NCBI GenBank assembly: GCA_913778145.1
Contig: CAJYVI010000010.1
Location: 1 to 47,981 of the forward strand
Origin: an uncultured Pseudocitrobacter sp.
GTDB taxonomy: Bacteria; Pseudomonadota; Gammaproteobacteria; Enterobacterales; Enterobacteriaceae
Reading direction: 5' to 3'
Length of the DNA stretch: 47,981 nt
The translations under genes and the position numbers were made by a program. How positions within the stretch are numbered: position 1 is the first letter of the stretch; every line of letters starts with the position of its first letter. Below, piece by piece: positions 17,670-27,680 of the stretch. The notes below the pieces were generated by a model that was not told the DNA's origin, did not search any database, and saw nothing but the letters and a program-made list of their open reading frames with translations.

Positions 17670-19076
17670 ATGAATAACAATAAGTTATCCGTCAGAGAAA
17701 AAATTGGTTATGGCATGGGCGACGCCGGATGCAACATCATCTTCGGCGCTATCATGCTGTTCGTTAACTACTTTTATACCGATATTTTTGGCCTCGCCCC
17801 GGCGCTGGTCGGCGTTCTACTGCTTTCCGTTCGCGTAATAGACGCCGTTACCGATCCCATCATGGGTGCGCTGGCCGACCGTACCCGCAGTAAATATGGG
17901 CGATTTCGTCCATGGCTGCTGTGGATAGCGTTCCCTTACGCGTTATTCAGCGTACTGATGTTTACTACCCCGGACTGGACCTACAGCAGCAAAGTTATCT
18001 ATGCGTTTGTCACCTATTTCCTGCTGTCGATTACCTACACCGCCATCAATATTCCTTACTGCTCACTGGGTAGCGTCATCACCAATGACCCCAAAGAGCG
18101 CGTCGCCTGTCAGTCTTATCGCTTTGTGCTGGTGGGTATCGCCACGCTGCTGCTCTCATTGACGCTACTGCCGATGGTTGACTGGTTTGGCGGTGGGGAT
18201 AAAGCCAAAGGCTACCAGATAGCGATGACCGTGCTGGCCTTTATCGGCATGTGTATGTTCCTGTTCTGCTTCGCAAGCGTGCGCGAGCGCGTTAAACCTG
18301 CCGTGCAAACTAACGATGAACTGAAGCAAGACCTGAAAGATGTGTGGAAAAATGACCAGTGGGTACGCATCCTGCTGCTGACGCTGTGTAACGTCTGCCC
18401 CGGCTTTATCCGCATGGCGGCGACCATGTATTACGTCACCTGGGTGATGGGCCAGAGCACGCATTTCGCCACGCTGTTTATCAGCCTTGGCGTGGTCGGG
18501 ATGATGTTCGGCAGTATGCTGGCGAAGGTGCTCACCGACCGCTGGTGTAAACTCAAGGTCTTCTTCTGGACTAACATCGCGCTGGCGATTTTCTCTATCG
18601 CTTTCTACTTCTTCGACCCGCACGCAACGGTGATGATTGTGGTGCTCTACTTCCTGCTCAACATCCTGCATCAAATCCCTTCCCCGTTGCACTGGTCGCT
18701 GATGGCGGACGTTGATGACTACGGCGAGTGGAAAACCGGTAAACGTATCACCGGGATTAGCTTCTCCGGCAACCTCTTTTTCCTCAAAGTCGGGCTGGCG
18801 ATTGCAGGCGCGATGGTGGGCTTCCTGCTCTCATGGTATGGCTACGATGCGGGCGCGAAGCAACAAAGCGAAACCACGCTCAACGGTATCATGCTGCTGT
18901 TTACCGTTATTCCAGGCGTCGGCTATCTGCTTACCGCAGGCATTGTGCGAATGCTGAAAGTAGACCGCGATCTCATGAAACAGATTCAGTCCGACCTGGA
19001 AAAACGTCGCGCGAACTATCGCGAGCTGAATGAATACCAGACCGGTAAAATCACCGAACACGTAAGGAAAGCATAA
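17670..19076 (+). CDS. GPH-family sugar:cation symporter
   Basis: Inner-membrane transporter of the glycoside-pentoside-hexuronide (GPH) family in the major facilitator superfamily, related to MelB, XylP and YagG types. The 468 residues open with the family pattern REKIGYGMGDAGCNIIF, then RVIDAVTDPIMGALADRTRSKYGRFRPW, the GPH loop between TM2 and TM3. About twelve membrane segments are visible, and LMADVDDYGEWKTGKRITGISFS is another family hallmark. It has an AGAGGGAG ribosome-binding site and overlaps the next gene, a GH43 hydrolase, by one base. The substrate is therefore probably an arabinose- or xylose-containing oligosaccharide. A possible -10 TATACT lies at 17601-17606 without a clear -35, and no regulator gene is adjacent. 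The module is not at this site in E. coli K-12; I believe Salmonella has something similar. Confidence 0.9.
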   Translation: MNNNKLSVREKIGYGMGDAGCNIIFGAIMLFVNYFYTDIFGLAPALVGVLLLSVRVIDAVTDPIMGALADRTRSKYGRFRPWLLWIAFPYALFSVLMFTTPDWTYSSKVIYAFVTYFLLSITYTAINIPYCSLGSVITNDPKERVACQSYRFVLVGIATLLLSLTLLPMVDWFGGGDKAKGYQIAMTVLAFIGMCMFLFCFASVRERVKPAVQTNDELKQDLKDVWKNDQWVRILLLTLCNVCPGFIRMAATMYYVTWVMGQSTHFATLFISLGVVGMMFGSMLAKVLTDRWCKLKVFFWTNIALAIFSIAFYFFDPHATVMIVVLYFLLNILHQIPSPLHWSLMADVDDYGEWKTGKRITGISFSGNLFFLKVGLAIAGAMVGFLLSWYGYDAGAKQQSETTLNGIMLLFTVIPGVGYLLTAGIVRMLKVDRDLMKQIQSDLEKRRANYRELNEYQTGKITEHVRKA

Positions 19077-20026
19077 TGGACCGCTGGCCCAACCCTTTTA
19101 TCGAACAACGCGCCGACCCTTTCATTTTGCAGCATCAGGGAGCGTACTACTTTATCGCGTCAGTACCGGAATACGATCGGCTGGAGATCCGCCGCGCCAG
19201 CACGCTTGAAGGGCTGCGCAACGCCGAGGCCGTCGTGGTTTGGCGCAAACCGTCACGCGGGCCGATGTGTGAACTTATCTGGGCGCCGGAGCTGCATCAT
19301 ATTGACGGTCAATGGGTGATTTACTACGCTGCCGCGCATACGCAGGCGCTGGATAAGCTCGGTATGTTCCAGCACCGCATGTATGCGCTGACCTGCGATG
19401 ATACCGATCCACGCAGTGGAAACTGGGTTGAGCGCGGCCAGGTGAAAACGCCGTTCGATACCTTCTGCCTGGATGCCACGACGTTTCATCATCAGGGAAA
19501 ACAGTGGTATCTGTGGGCGCAAAAATCGCCAGATATTGCCGGAAACTCCAATATCTATCTGGCGGAGCTGGAAAACCCGTGGACGATTAAAGGCGAGCCG
19601 GTGATGCTCAGCAAACCAGAATTCGACTGGGAGTGCCGTGGGTTTCTGGTCAACGAAGGGCCCGCGGTGCTGGTGCATGGCGATAAGATTTTTATCAGCT
19701 ACTCCGCCAGCGCCACCGATGAGAACTACTGCATGGGCCTGCTGTGGATTGACCGGAACGCCGACATAACGAAGCCGGAGAACTGGCATAAATCACCGCA
19801 GCCGGTGTTCACCACCAGCTATGAAAACCGCCAGTACGGGCCGGGGCACAACAGCTTTACCCAAACGCCGGACGGGGAAGATGTGTTGGTGTATCACGCG
19901 AGGAATTACACGGAGATTGAAGGCGACCCGTTGTACGACCCGAATCGCCATACGCGATTGAAACTGGTGTGCTGGCAAGAAGATGGCATGCCGGATTTCG
20001 GCGTGCCGCCTGCGGATACGATTTGA
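19076..20026 (+). CDS. Glycoside hydrolase family 43 protein, likely arabinofuranosidase
   Basis: Five-bladed beta-propeller glycosidase of family 43, 316 residues, no signal peptide, so it acts in the cytoplasm on imported sugar chains. The predicted catalytic residues are in place: Asp14 (RADPFI, general base), Asp133 (CLDATTF, pKa modulator) and Glu194 (NEGPAV, general acid). His258 in YGPGHNSFT would be the propeller-centre residue. The short single-domain form with these motifs resembles exo-acting alpha-L-arabinofuranosidases of GH43 more than the larger two-domain beta-xylosidases such as YagH. Its ATG overlaps the transporter stop (TAATG), so translation is coupled. Substrate is inferred; xylosidase activity cannot be excluded. 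Confidence 0.88.
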   Translation: MDRWPNPFIEQRADPFILQHQGAYYFIASVPEYDRLEIRRASTLEGLRNAEAVVVWRKPSRGPMCELIWAPELHHIDGQWVIYYAAAHTQALDKLGMFQHRMYALTCDDTDPRSGNWVERGQVKTPFDTFCLDATTFHHQGKQWYLWAQKSPDIAGNSNIYLAELENPWTIKGEPVMLSKPEFDWECRGFLVNEGPAVLVHGDKIFISYSASATDENYCMGLLWIDRNADITKPENWHKSPQPVFTTSYENRQYGPGHNSFTQTPDGEDVLVYHARNYTEIEGDPLYDPNRHTRLKLVCWQEDGMPDFGVPPADTI

Positions 20027-20031
20027 GCCGT

Positions 20032-20107
20032 TGCCCGGTGGCGCTTACCGGGCCTACAAAACAATACCCGAGTCCCCGTAGGCCGGATAAGCGTCAGCCA
20101 TCCGGCA
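20032..20107. repeat. BIME: inverted REP pair
   Basis: REP units TGCCCGGTGGCGC...CCGGGCCTAC and GTAGGCCGGATAAGCG...CCATCCGGCA in opposite orientation, between the convergent ends of the GH43 gene and ampE. Confidence 0.88.
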
Positions 20108-20132
20108 ATACCCGCACCACCCGGCAAATCCC

Positions 20133-20987
20133 TTACACCAGCGTCCCATAAATGGTCAGCAGCGCCATAATCACCACCACCACAAATGAGGTTTTCTTCG
20201 CCATTGATACCGCCGCTTTTGGCGTCTCAACGCGGTCGACGTGCGGCTCGCGCGCCAGCGAATACTGCGCCAGCTGCGTCAGGACCTGGTACTGCGAAGT
20301 ATGGCGATCGCCCAGCGAAGCAAACCAGGCTGGCAGCGCTTTCTCACCGTGGCCAAGCAGGGCGTAAACCACCCCCACCAGCCGCACCGGAAGCCAGTCC
20401 ACTATATGCAAAATGGCATCAATGCCAGACTGCAAACGGTGGTGCGGCGTCTGGTAACGCGCCAGCCAGGACTGCCACGCGCGCAGGAAGGAATAGCCTA
20501 TTAACAGCACCGGCCCCCACGGGCCGCCGACCACAAACCAGAACAGCGGGGCAAGGTAGAAGCGGAAGTTAATCCACATCAGCGCATTTTGCAGCTCGCG
20601 CAGAAACTCGCGCTCATCGCATCCCGAGGGCACACCGTGGATCATCGTCAGCTCGCAGGCCATCGCATCACGCGCGTGACTATCATTGAGCGATGCCGCC
20701 TTCAGGTAAGCGTGATAGTGCAGCCGCACGCGCCCTGCCCCGATACACAGCAGACCGAGCAAAATCCAGAATATCAACAGCGGTACGTTAAACAGCAGCC
20801 CGTCGAGCGCGCGCTGAATCAAAAACACCACCACCATCGCCACCACGGTCATCGCAAGCGTAGCGACAAAAGAAAACCGTTTGATGCGACGGAACAGCAC
20901 TTCCAGCCGGTGGTCGAGCTGCCAGTGCTCACCCAGTTTAAATAACCGCTCGGCAATCAGTACCAGCAGTGTGGTAAACAGCGTCAT
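20133..20987 (-). CDS. ampE: Inner-membrane protein AmpE
   Basis: Integral membrane protein of the ampDE operon, 284 residues as in E. coli. It was long proposed as a sensor in beta-lactamase induction; its exact role is unsettled. Membrane segments are visible at [14 protein letters not shown], near residues 40-90 ([14 protein letters not shown] and [14 protein letters not shown]), around 150-170 ([22 protein letters not shown]) and at the C-terminus ([16 protein letters not shown]). A conserved loop has [21 protein letters not shown]. The ATG overlaps the ampD stop by four bases, so the two genes are translationally coupled. Confidence 0.95.
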   Translation of the reverse strand: MTLFTTLLVLIAERLFKLGEHWQLDHRLEVLFRRIKRFSFVATLAMTVVAMVVVFLIQRALDGLLFNVPLLIFWILLGLLCIGAGRVRLHYHAYLKAASLNDSHARDAMACELTMIHGVPSGCDEREFLRELQNALMWINFRFYLAPLFWFVVGGPWGPVLLIGYSFLRAWQSWLARYQTPHHRLQSGIDAILHIVDWLPVRLVGVVYALLGHGEKALPAWFASLGDRHTSQYQVLTQLAQYSLAREPHVDRVETPKAAVSMAKKTSFVVVVIMALLTIYGTLV

Positions 20988-21547
20988 GTCATCTCCTTAT
21001 CTGACGAAGGGGTGACCAGTGCGCGAAAGCGAGCCCAGTCAAACGCCGGGCCCGGATCGGTTTTGCGCACGGGCGCGATATCACAGTGTCCTGTCATATT
21101 ATCGGCGATAGCCGGGTAAACCGTTATCAGCGTCTGGGTTAACGCCGCCAGTTGCTGATACTGCGCATCGGTGTAAGCCAGCGTATCGGTGCCTTCCAGT
21201 TCGATGCCTATCGAGAAATCATTGCAGCGCTCACGCCCCTGATATTCGGAGACGCCCGCATGCCAGGCGCGCTTATCGAAAGGAACATACTGCACAATTT
21301 CCCCATCGCGGCGAATCAGACAATGAGCAGAAACGCGCAGATGAGAAATCTCGGCGAAAAAAGGATGCGCGTTCGGGTCGAGCGTGCCGGTAAACAGCGC
21401 ATCTATCCATGGGCCACCAAATTCGCCAGGGGGTAAACTGATATTGTGAACAACCAGCAATGACGGGGTTTCATCGTCCGGGCGGCAGTCAAAGTGTGGC
21501 GACGGTACATGGCGCGCGCCCACCAGCCAACCCTCATCTAACAACAT
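20984..21547 (-). CDS. ampD: 1,6-anhydro-N-acetylmuramyl-L-alanine amidase AmpD
   Basis: Cytosolic zinc amidase that cuts the peptide from anhydromuropeptides during cell-wall recycling. This removes the signals that switch on AmpR-controlled ampC. The zinc ligands are visible: His34 (LVVHNIS), His154 (MTGHCDIAP) and Asp164 (KTDPGP). The catalytic Glu116 region is IGIELEGTD. At 187 residues, ending KEMT, it matches the known Citrobacter freundii AmpD in length and tail, while E. coli AmpD has 183. The start follows AAGGAG. All catalytic residues are intact, so beta-lactamase should not be derepressed through this gene. Confidence 0.96.
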   Translation of the reverse strand: MLLDEGWLVGARHVPSPHFDCRPDDETPSLLVVHNISLPPGEFGGPWIDALFTGTLDPNAHPFFAEISHLRVSAHCLIRRDGEIVQYVPFDKRAWHAGVSEYQGRERCNDFSIGIELEGTDTLAYTDAQYQQLAALTQTLITVYPAIADNMTGHCDIAPVRKTDPGPAFDWARFRALVTPSSDKEMT

Positions 21548-21574
21548 GCTGGATCTCCTTATGTGTGGTGCTGA

Positions 21575-22528
<954 letters not shown>

Positions 22529-22535
22529 TTTCGTA

Positions 22536-22564
22536 ATCCGGCCTGCCCGCTGTGCAGGCCGGAT
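22536..22564. repeat. Single REP-like hairpin after nadC
   Basis: Perfect 11-bp stem ATCCGGCCTGC / GCAGGCCGGAT with a seven-base loop, eight bases past the nadC stop. The GCCGGAT core is REP-like. It probably protects or ends the nadC transcript. Confidence 0.7.
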
Positions 22565-22727
22565 AAGTCCCACGCATCTAAAAATTTTCCGTACCCGCTT
22601 CCATTTTTAATGTTGTTTTCTGCAACGCAAAAAACTCTCTGGAAGGCGCTTTCCTGAATTCCTTTTTGCCTCTCGCGCCCGCTCCGCCTGCCTGACACAC
22701 TCCCGCTATCTCAACCAGGAGTGCATT

Positions 22728-23165
22728 ATGGAAAAGCAAAAAGGATTTACCCTTATCGAGCTCATGGTGGTGATTGGCATCATTGCCATCTTAAGCGCCA
22801 TTGGAATCCCGGCGTATCAAAACTATCTGCGCAAAGCCGCGCTCACCGACATGCTGCAAACCTTCGTCCCCTACCGCACGGCGATAGAACTGTGCGCCCT
22901 CGACCATGGCGGGTTAAATAGCTGCGATGGCGGCAGCAACGGCATTCCCTCGCCCACTACAACGCGTTATGTCTCTGGCATGAGTATCGCCAAAGGCGTG
23001 GTCGTTCTTACCGGCCAGGAGAGCCTCAACGGGCTGGCGGTCACTATGACGCCGGGCTGGGATAACGCCAACGGCGTGACCGGCTGGACGCGCGTTTGTG
23101 CTATCCAAAGCGACAGCGCCCTGCAACAGGCCTGCGAAGATGTCTTCCGCTTCGATGCGCAGTAA
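22728..23165 (+). CDS. ppdD: Type IV major prepilin PpdD
   Basis: Major pilin-like subunit of the enterobacterial type IV pilus, 145 residues. It has a short basic leader, MEKQKG, cut before Phe by the prepilin peptidase. The hydrophobic N-terminal helix with Glu5 (FTLIELMVVIGIIAILSAIGIPAYQNY) drives assembly. The globular part has four cysteines (ELCALDH, NSCDGG, VCAIQ, QACEDV) able to form two disulfides, as in the E. coli pilin. AGGAG lies seven bases ahead of the start. It leads ppdD-hofB-hofC. The prepilin peptidase and secretin are not in this window and in E. coli lie elsewhere. Confidence 0.95.
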   Translation: MEKQKGFTLIELMVVIGIIAILSAIGIPAYQNYLRKAALTDMLQTFVPYRTAIELCALDHGGLNSCDGGSNGIPSPTTTRYVSGMSIAKGVVVLTGQESLNGLAVTMTPGWDNANGVTGWTRVCAIQSDSALQQACEDVFRFDAQ

Positions 23166-23178
23166 ACCGGAGGCCACG

Positions 23179-24564
23179 ATGAATCAGGATCAGCTACTTG
23201 CGCTGTGTAAAAAACATCACGCCCAGTTGATCGGCAACGATCAGAGCGTGTTAAGCATCGCCGTTGTCGGCGCGCCATCGGATGAACTGATGGACGCCCT
23301 GCGTTTTGCAACACAAAAGCGCGTCGATATTGAGTGCTGGAGTCAGGAGCGGATGGATAAACATTTACAGCTCGCGGCAACCGCCAGCCAGCCCGCCGCC
23401 AATGACGATTCCCGCAGCGTGGTCGATCTACTGAATCGCACGCTTGAGCAGGCATTGCTTCAGCGTGCGTCGGATATTCACATTGAACCCGGCGAACATC
23501 ACCTGCGTCTCAGGTTACGCGTCGATGGCGTGCTGCATCCGTTTTCTACGCTACCGCTCTCGCTGGCGGCAACGCTCACCGCACGTTTAAAGGTGCTGGG
23601 CAATCTTGATATTGCCGAACGTCGCATTCCGCAGGACGGGCAATTTACCGTGGAGATTGCCGGTAAATCCATCTCGTTTCGTATTGCGACGCTGCCGTGC
23701 CGCTACGGTGAAAAAGTGGTTTTACGTCTGCTGCACAACGTTGAACAGGCGCTGGATATCCATCAACTCGGCATGAGCGGCGAGCAACTCACTCTGTTCG
23801 GCGATGCGCTCAATCAGCCGCAGGGGCTGATCCTGGTGACCGGGCCGACAGGGAGCGGCAAAACCGTGACGCTTTACAGCGCCCTGCAACAGCGTAATCA
23901 CAGCGACGTCAATATTTGCAGCGTGGAAGACCCGATTGAAATTCCCATTGAAGGGCTGAATCAAACGCAAATCAATCCTCGCGCCGGGCTGACGTTTCAG
24001 AGCGTACTGCGCGCCCTGCTACGGCAGGACCCGGATATCGTGATGGTCGGCGAAATTCGCGATGGTGAAACGGCAGAAATTGCCATCAAAGCCGCGCAAA
24101 CCGGACATCTGGTGCTCTCTACGCTGCACACCAACTCGACTGTTGAAACGCTGGTACGGCTGGAGCAAATGGGCGTGGCGCGCTGGATGATCTCCTCAGC
24201 ACTTCAGCTTGTGTTGGCTCAGCGGCTGGTGCGTAAACTGTGCCCGCACTGCCGGGAGAAAAACGGTGTAGAAGCACCGCTGCCGCACACGCTTTGGCCC
24301 CGCGCTTTACCTCACTGGCAGGCGGCGGGTTGCCAGCATTGCTATCACGGCTATCTTGGTCGGGCGGCGATCTTTGAGATCCTGCCACTTAACAACGATC
24401 TACGCCACGCCATTGCCGCAGGCCGTGGGACCCAGGAACTGATGCAGAAAGCGCGCCTGGCGGGAATGACAACACTGTTTGAGAACGGCTGTATGGCCGT
24501 CGAGCGCGGGCTCACCACGCAGGAAGAGTTACTGCGCGTGATGGGGCTTCCGCATGGCGGCTAA
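23179..24564 (+). CDS. hofB: Type IV pilus assembly ATPase HofB
   Basis: GspE/PilB-type hexameric ATPase that powers pilin polymerisation, 461 residues as in E. coli. Walker A GPTGSGKT is at about residues 222-229, the Asp box at CSVEDPIEIPIEG, Walker B at DPDIVMVGEIRDGE, and the His box at LSTLHTNST. A tetracysteine zinc motif is formed by LCPHC and CQHCYHG. The N-terminal domain is short compared with PilB. The start follows GGAGG, 13 bases after ppdD. It overlaps hofC by 11 bases. Confidence 0.95.
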   Translation: MNQDQLLALCKKHHAQLIGNDQSVLSIAVVGAPSDELMDALRFATQKRVDIECWSQERMDKHLQLAATASQPAANDDSRSVVDLLNRTLEQALLQRASDIHIEPGEHHLRLRLRVDGVLHPFSTLPLSLAATLTARLKVLGNLDIAERRIPQDGQFTVEIAGKSISFRIATLPCRYGEKVVLRLLHNVEQALDIHQLGMSGEQLTLFGDALNQPQGLILVTGPTGSGKTVTLYSALQQRNHSDVNICSVEDPIEIPIEGLNQTQINPRAGLTFQSVLRALLRQDPDIVMVGEIRDGETAEIAIKAAQTGHLVLSTLHTNSTVETLVRLEQMGVARWMISSALQLVLAQRLVRKLCPHCREKNGVEAPLPHTLWPRALPHWQAAGCQHCYHGYLGRAAIFEILPLNNDLRHAIAAGRGTQELMQKARLAGMTTLFENGCMAVERGLTTQEELLRVMGLPHGG

Positions 24565-25756
24565 TCAACTCTGGCGCTGGCGCGGCCTGACCCTTCAGGC
24601 CGAGGAAAAGCAGGGTACGCTGTGGGCTCGTAATCGCCCGGAAGCGCTGGTTTCATTGCAGCAGCGGGGCATCACCGTGCTGGCGTTACGCCGCTGTGCC
24701 GTCAGGGCCGCATACTGGCACACAAACTGGCGCTGCGAAATGATTGAACAGCTGGCGACGCTGCTGCATGCCGGGCTCACGCTCTCTGACGGGCTGGAGA
24801 TGCTGGCTCGTCAGCATCCTGTTCCACAGTGGCAGGCCCTGCTCAGCACGCTCTCACTGCGCCTGGCGGAAGGGGTTTCGCTCTCGGAAGGATTACGGCA
24901 GTGGCCGGAAGCCTTTCCGCCGCTCTATCTGGCGATGATCCGCACCGGTGAGGTGACGGGCAAGCTGGATATCTGCTGTCGCGCGCTGGCTCAACAGCAA
25001 AAAGCGCAGCAGGCCATTACGCAGAAGGTGAAAAAAGCGCTGCGCTATCCGTGCATCATCTTGCTGCTGGCTATTGCCGTGGTGGTGGCAATGCTGGGGT
25101 TCGTGCTGCCGGAATTCACGGCCATTTACCACACCTTTAATACACCGCTGCCTATGCTCACGCAAATCGTGATGAACATGGCGGATGCCGTAAAGATGCA
25201 TTACGGGCTAATTACGCTGTTCCTGGCGATGCCTTTTCTTCCTGGAATAGTGCTGAAAAAAAATCCACGCTGGCAGCGTTTTCAGGCGCAGGTCGCGCTT
25301 TCACTGCCGGTGATGGGCAATCTTGTGCGCGGGCAGATGCTGAGCCACATTTTTACCGTGCTATCACTCACGCAAAGCGCGGGCATTGCCTTCTTACAGG
25401 GGCTGGAAACCGTCCAGGAAACGGTCACGCAACCGCTCTGGCGGGAAGTCATTAGCAGACTTCATCATGACATTTCACAGGGAAGCCCTATCTGGCAGGC
25501 GATGGAAAACGGCCAGGTTTTCACGCCGCTGTGTATTCAACTGGTACAAACCGGGGAAGCGTCCGGCGCGCTGGATCAGATGCTGCAAAATCTGGCGGAC
25601 TACCACAGTGAGAAGACGCATCAACTGGCGGAGAATCTGACGTCGCTGCTGGAACCGATGCTACTGGTAGTGACAGGTGCCATCATCGGTACGCTGGTCG
25701 TGGCAATGTATCTGCCAATATTTCATTTGGGGGATGCGATTAGCGGAGCGGGATAA
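24554..25756 (+). CDS. hofC: Type IV pilus inner-membrane platform protein HofC
   Basis: GspF/PilC-type polytopic protein that anchors the assembly ATPase, 400 residues, the E. coli length. It has two homologous GspF domains (QLATLLHAGLTLSDGLEMLA near 68, and HIFTVLSLTQSAGIAFLQGLE near 265). Each ends in membrane helices (ALRYPCIILLLAIAVVVAMLGFV; LEPMLLVVTGAIIGTLVVAMYLPIF). The second domain keeps the conserved GEASGALDQML. The start lies inside hofB, so translation is coupled. Confidence 0.95.
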   Translation: MAANQLWRWRGLTLQAEEKQGTLWARNRPEALVSLQQRGITVLALRRCAVRAAYWHTNWRCEMIEQLATLLHAGLTLSDGLEMLARQHPVPQWQALLSTLSLRLAEGVSLSEGLRQWPEAFPPLYLAMIRTGEVTGKLDICCRALAQQQKAQQAITQKVKKALRYPCIILLLAIAVVVAMLGFVLPEFTAIYHTFNTPLPMLTQIVMNMADAVKMHYGLITLFLAMPFLPGIVLKKNPRWQRFQAQVALSLPVMGNLVRGQMLSHIFTVLSLTQSAGIAFLQGLETVQETVTQPLWREVISRLHHDISQGSPIWQAMENGQVFTPLCIQLVQTGEASGALDQMLQNLADYHSEKTHQLAENLTSLLEPMLLVVTGAIIGTLVVAMYLPIFHLGDAISGAG

Positions 25757-25781
25757 GCGCTGGCGCGGGAAGCGCCAGCGC
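25757..25781. terminator. Hairpin between convergent hofC and guaC
   Basis: Perfect 10-bp stem GCGCTGGCGC / GCGCCAGCGC with a GGGAA loop, starting directly at the hofC stop and ending six bases before the guaC stop. No T-run follows on either side. It probably serves as a bidirectional transcript end or 3' barrier. Confidence 0.6.
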
Positions 25782-25787
25782 AAAGCA

Positions 25788-26831
25788 TTACAGGCTGTTG
25801 AACACGCGGTTCTCTTGTTCCTGCACGCGGATAAATGTCGTGCGTTTGGTCAGCTCTTTCAGGCGAGAAGCACCAACGTAAGTGCACGCTGAACGCAGGC
25901 CGCCAAGGATATCGCGCGCGGTGTTATCTACCGGCCCGCGCAGCGGCAACTTAACGGTTTTGCCTTCCGCAGCGCGGTACTGAGCAACGCCGCCAACGTG
26001 GCGATTCATCGCAGATTCCGAGCTCATGCCGTAGAAGAGCATGAATTTTTCACCGTTCTCTTCAACGATAGAGCCACCGCTTTCTTCGTGACCTGCCAGC
26101 ATGCCGCCAAGCATCACGAAATCTGCGCCGCCGCCAAAGGCTTTCGCCACGTCGCCCGGAACCGTACAACCGCCATCGCTGACGATTTGACCACCCAGGC
26201 CGTGCGCTGCATCCGCGCACTCAATGACGGCGGAAAGCTGCGGATAGCCGACGCCGGTTTTTACACGCGTGGTGCAAACGGAACCTGGGCCGATGCCTAC
26301 TTTTACGATATCCGCACCGGAGAGGATCAGCTCTTCGCACATTTCGCCGGTGACAACGTTACCCGCGCAGATGGTTTTGGTCGGCCAGGCCTGACGCGCT
26401 TTCGCCACAAACTGAACGAAGTGCTCGGAGTAGCCGTTTGCGACGTCAATACACACGAAGTTCAGCATCGGGTGCAGCGCCAGAATCTGTTTGGTTTTCT
26501 CGAAATCGGCGTCAGAGGTGCCCGTAGACACCATCACGTGTTTCAGAACCTCATCAGATTCGTTCTGAGCGAAAACTTTCCAGTCTTCAACGGAATAGTG
26601 CTTATGCACGGCCGTCAGAATATCGAAAGAGGCCAGCGCTTTTGCCATTGCGAAGGTACCCACGGAATCCATATTCGCGGCGATAACCGGCACACCGGAC
26701 CAGCGTTGGCCAGAATGTTTAAAGGTGAATTCGCGTTCCAGTTCAACATCGGAACGGCTTTTAAGAGTAGAGCGTTTAGGGCGGATAAGAACGTCTTTGA
26801 AACCTAACTTCAGATCTTCTTCGATACGCAT
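25788..26831 (-). CDS. guaC: GMP reductase
   Basis: NADPH-dependent deamination of GMP to IMP, which lets the cell rebalance guanine and adenine nucleotides. The 347 residues equal E. coli GuaC and have the IMPDH/GMPR TIM-barrel fold. The catalytic cysteine loop is [20 protein letters not shown]. The phosphate-binding [25 protein letters not shown] and the flap YGMSSESAM are present. There is no CBS domain, which separates it from IMP dehydrogenase. It is monocistronic, convergent with hofC and divergent from coaE. Confidence 0.96.
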   Translation of the reverse strand: MRIEEDLKLGFKDVLIRPKRSTLKSRSDVELEREFTFKHSGQRWSGVPVIAANMDSVGTFAMAKALASFDILTAVHKHYSVEDWKVFAQNESDEVLKHVMVSTGTSDADFEKTKQILALHPMLNFVCIDVANGYSEHFVQFVAKARQAWPTKTICAGNVVTGEMCEELILSGADIVKVGIGPGSVCTTRVKTGVGYPQLSAVIECADAAHGLGGQIVSDGGCTVPGDVAKAFGGGADFVMLGGMLAGHEESGGSIVEENGEKFMLFYGMSSESAMNRHVGGVAQYRAAEGKTVKLPLRGPVDNTARDILGGLRSACTYVGASRLKELTKRTTFIRVQEQENRVFNSL

Positions 26832-27019
26832 GTGCGGATTCCTGGGGTTAATGGCATTAATTATAAGAGCACAACTCCAGTAACGTTATCATACGCACTA
26901 ATCAGGGCTTCGCAAGACTGCGATTTTCACTTTTTTTACGCTACAATCCTATAAATTTACCATTAGTTCGGTGAACATGAGCGCGGATAAACAGGCGCTG
27001 AAGTGTTTTGTTTTTAACC

Positions 27020-27040
27020 AATTGATTTATCTAATCAATT
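27020..27040. promoter_or_regulatory. Inverted repeat in the coaE leader
   Basis: Arms AATTGATT / AATCAATT with a five-base centre, 20 bases ahead of the coaE start. It could be an operator or a weak mRNA hairpin. I do not know a regulator with this site. Confidence 0.4.
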
Positions 27041-27059
27041 CTCATCAGGATTCACAGGA

Positions 27060-27680
27060 ATGGCGTATACCGTAGCGTTAACGGGTGGCATTGGCAGTGG
27101 CAAAAGTACCGTCGCTGATGCATTTTCTCACCTGGGAATTAACGTTATTGATGCCGATATCCTCGCCCGTCAGGTGGTCGAACCGGGAACCCCGGCTTTG
27201 CGTGCCATTATGGAACACTTTGGCCCTCAAACCCTGACGCCGGATGGCGCCCTTAATCGCCGCGTCTTACGCGAGCGCATTTTCGCTAATCCTGATGAAA
27301 AAGCCTGGCTTAACGCCCTGCTTCATCCGCTTATTCAGCGGGAAACCCAGCAGCAAATGCAGAAGGCCACCTCGCCGTACGTTCTGTGGGTGGTGCCATT
27401 GCTGGTGGAAAATAATCTTGCTTCCCGCGCCGATCGCGTGCTGGTGGTGGATGTTACACGCGATACGCAAATTCTTCGTACCATGCAGCGCGACCGGGTG
27501 TCGCGCGAGCATGCTGAGCACATACTTGCCGCCCAGGCGACGCGCGAACAGCGGCTTGCGGCAGCTGATGACGTCATTGATAACAACGGTACACCAGAAG
27601 CGATTGCTTCGGATGTTGCCCGCCTTCACGCACGCTATCTTGAGCTCGCGGCGCAGGCTGTATCACAGGAAAAACCTTAA
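27060..27680 (+). CDS. coaE: Dephospho-CoA kinase
   Basis: Last step of coenzyme A synthesis: phosphorylates the 3'-hydroxyl of dephospho-CoA with ATP. The 206 residues equal E. coli CoaE. The P-loop GGIGSGKST is at residues 9-17, followed by [17 protein letters not shown] (the CoA-binding Asp) and the lid [24 protein letters not shown]-terminal [17 protein letters not shown] segment is also typical. The stop overlaps the zapD start by one base (TAATG), so coaE, zapD and yacG form one operon. Confidence 0.96.
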   Translation: MAYTVALTGGIGSGKSTVADAFSHLGINVIDADILARQVVEPGTPALRAIMEHFGPQTLTPDGALNRRVLRERIFANPDEKAWLNALLHPLIQRETQQQMQKATSPYVLWVVPLLVENNLASRADRVLVVDVTRDTQILRTMQRDRVSREHAEHILAAQATREQRLAAADDVIDNNGTPEAIASDVARLHARYLELAAQAVSQEKP

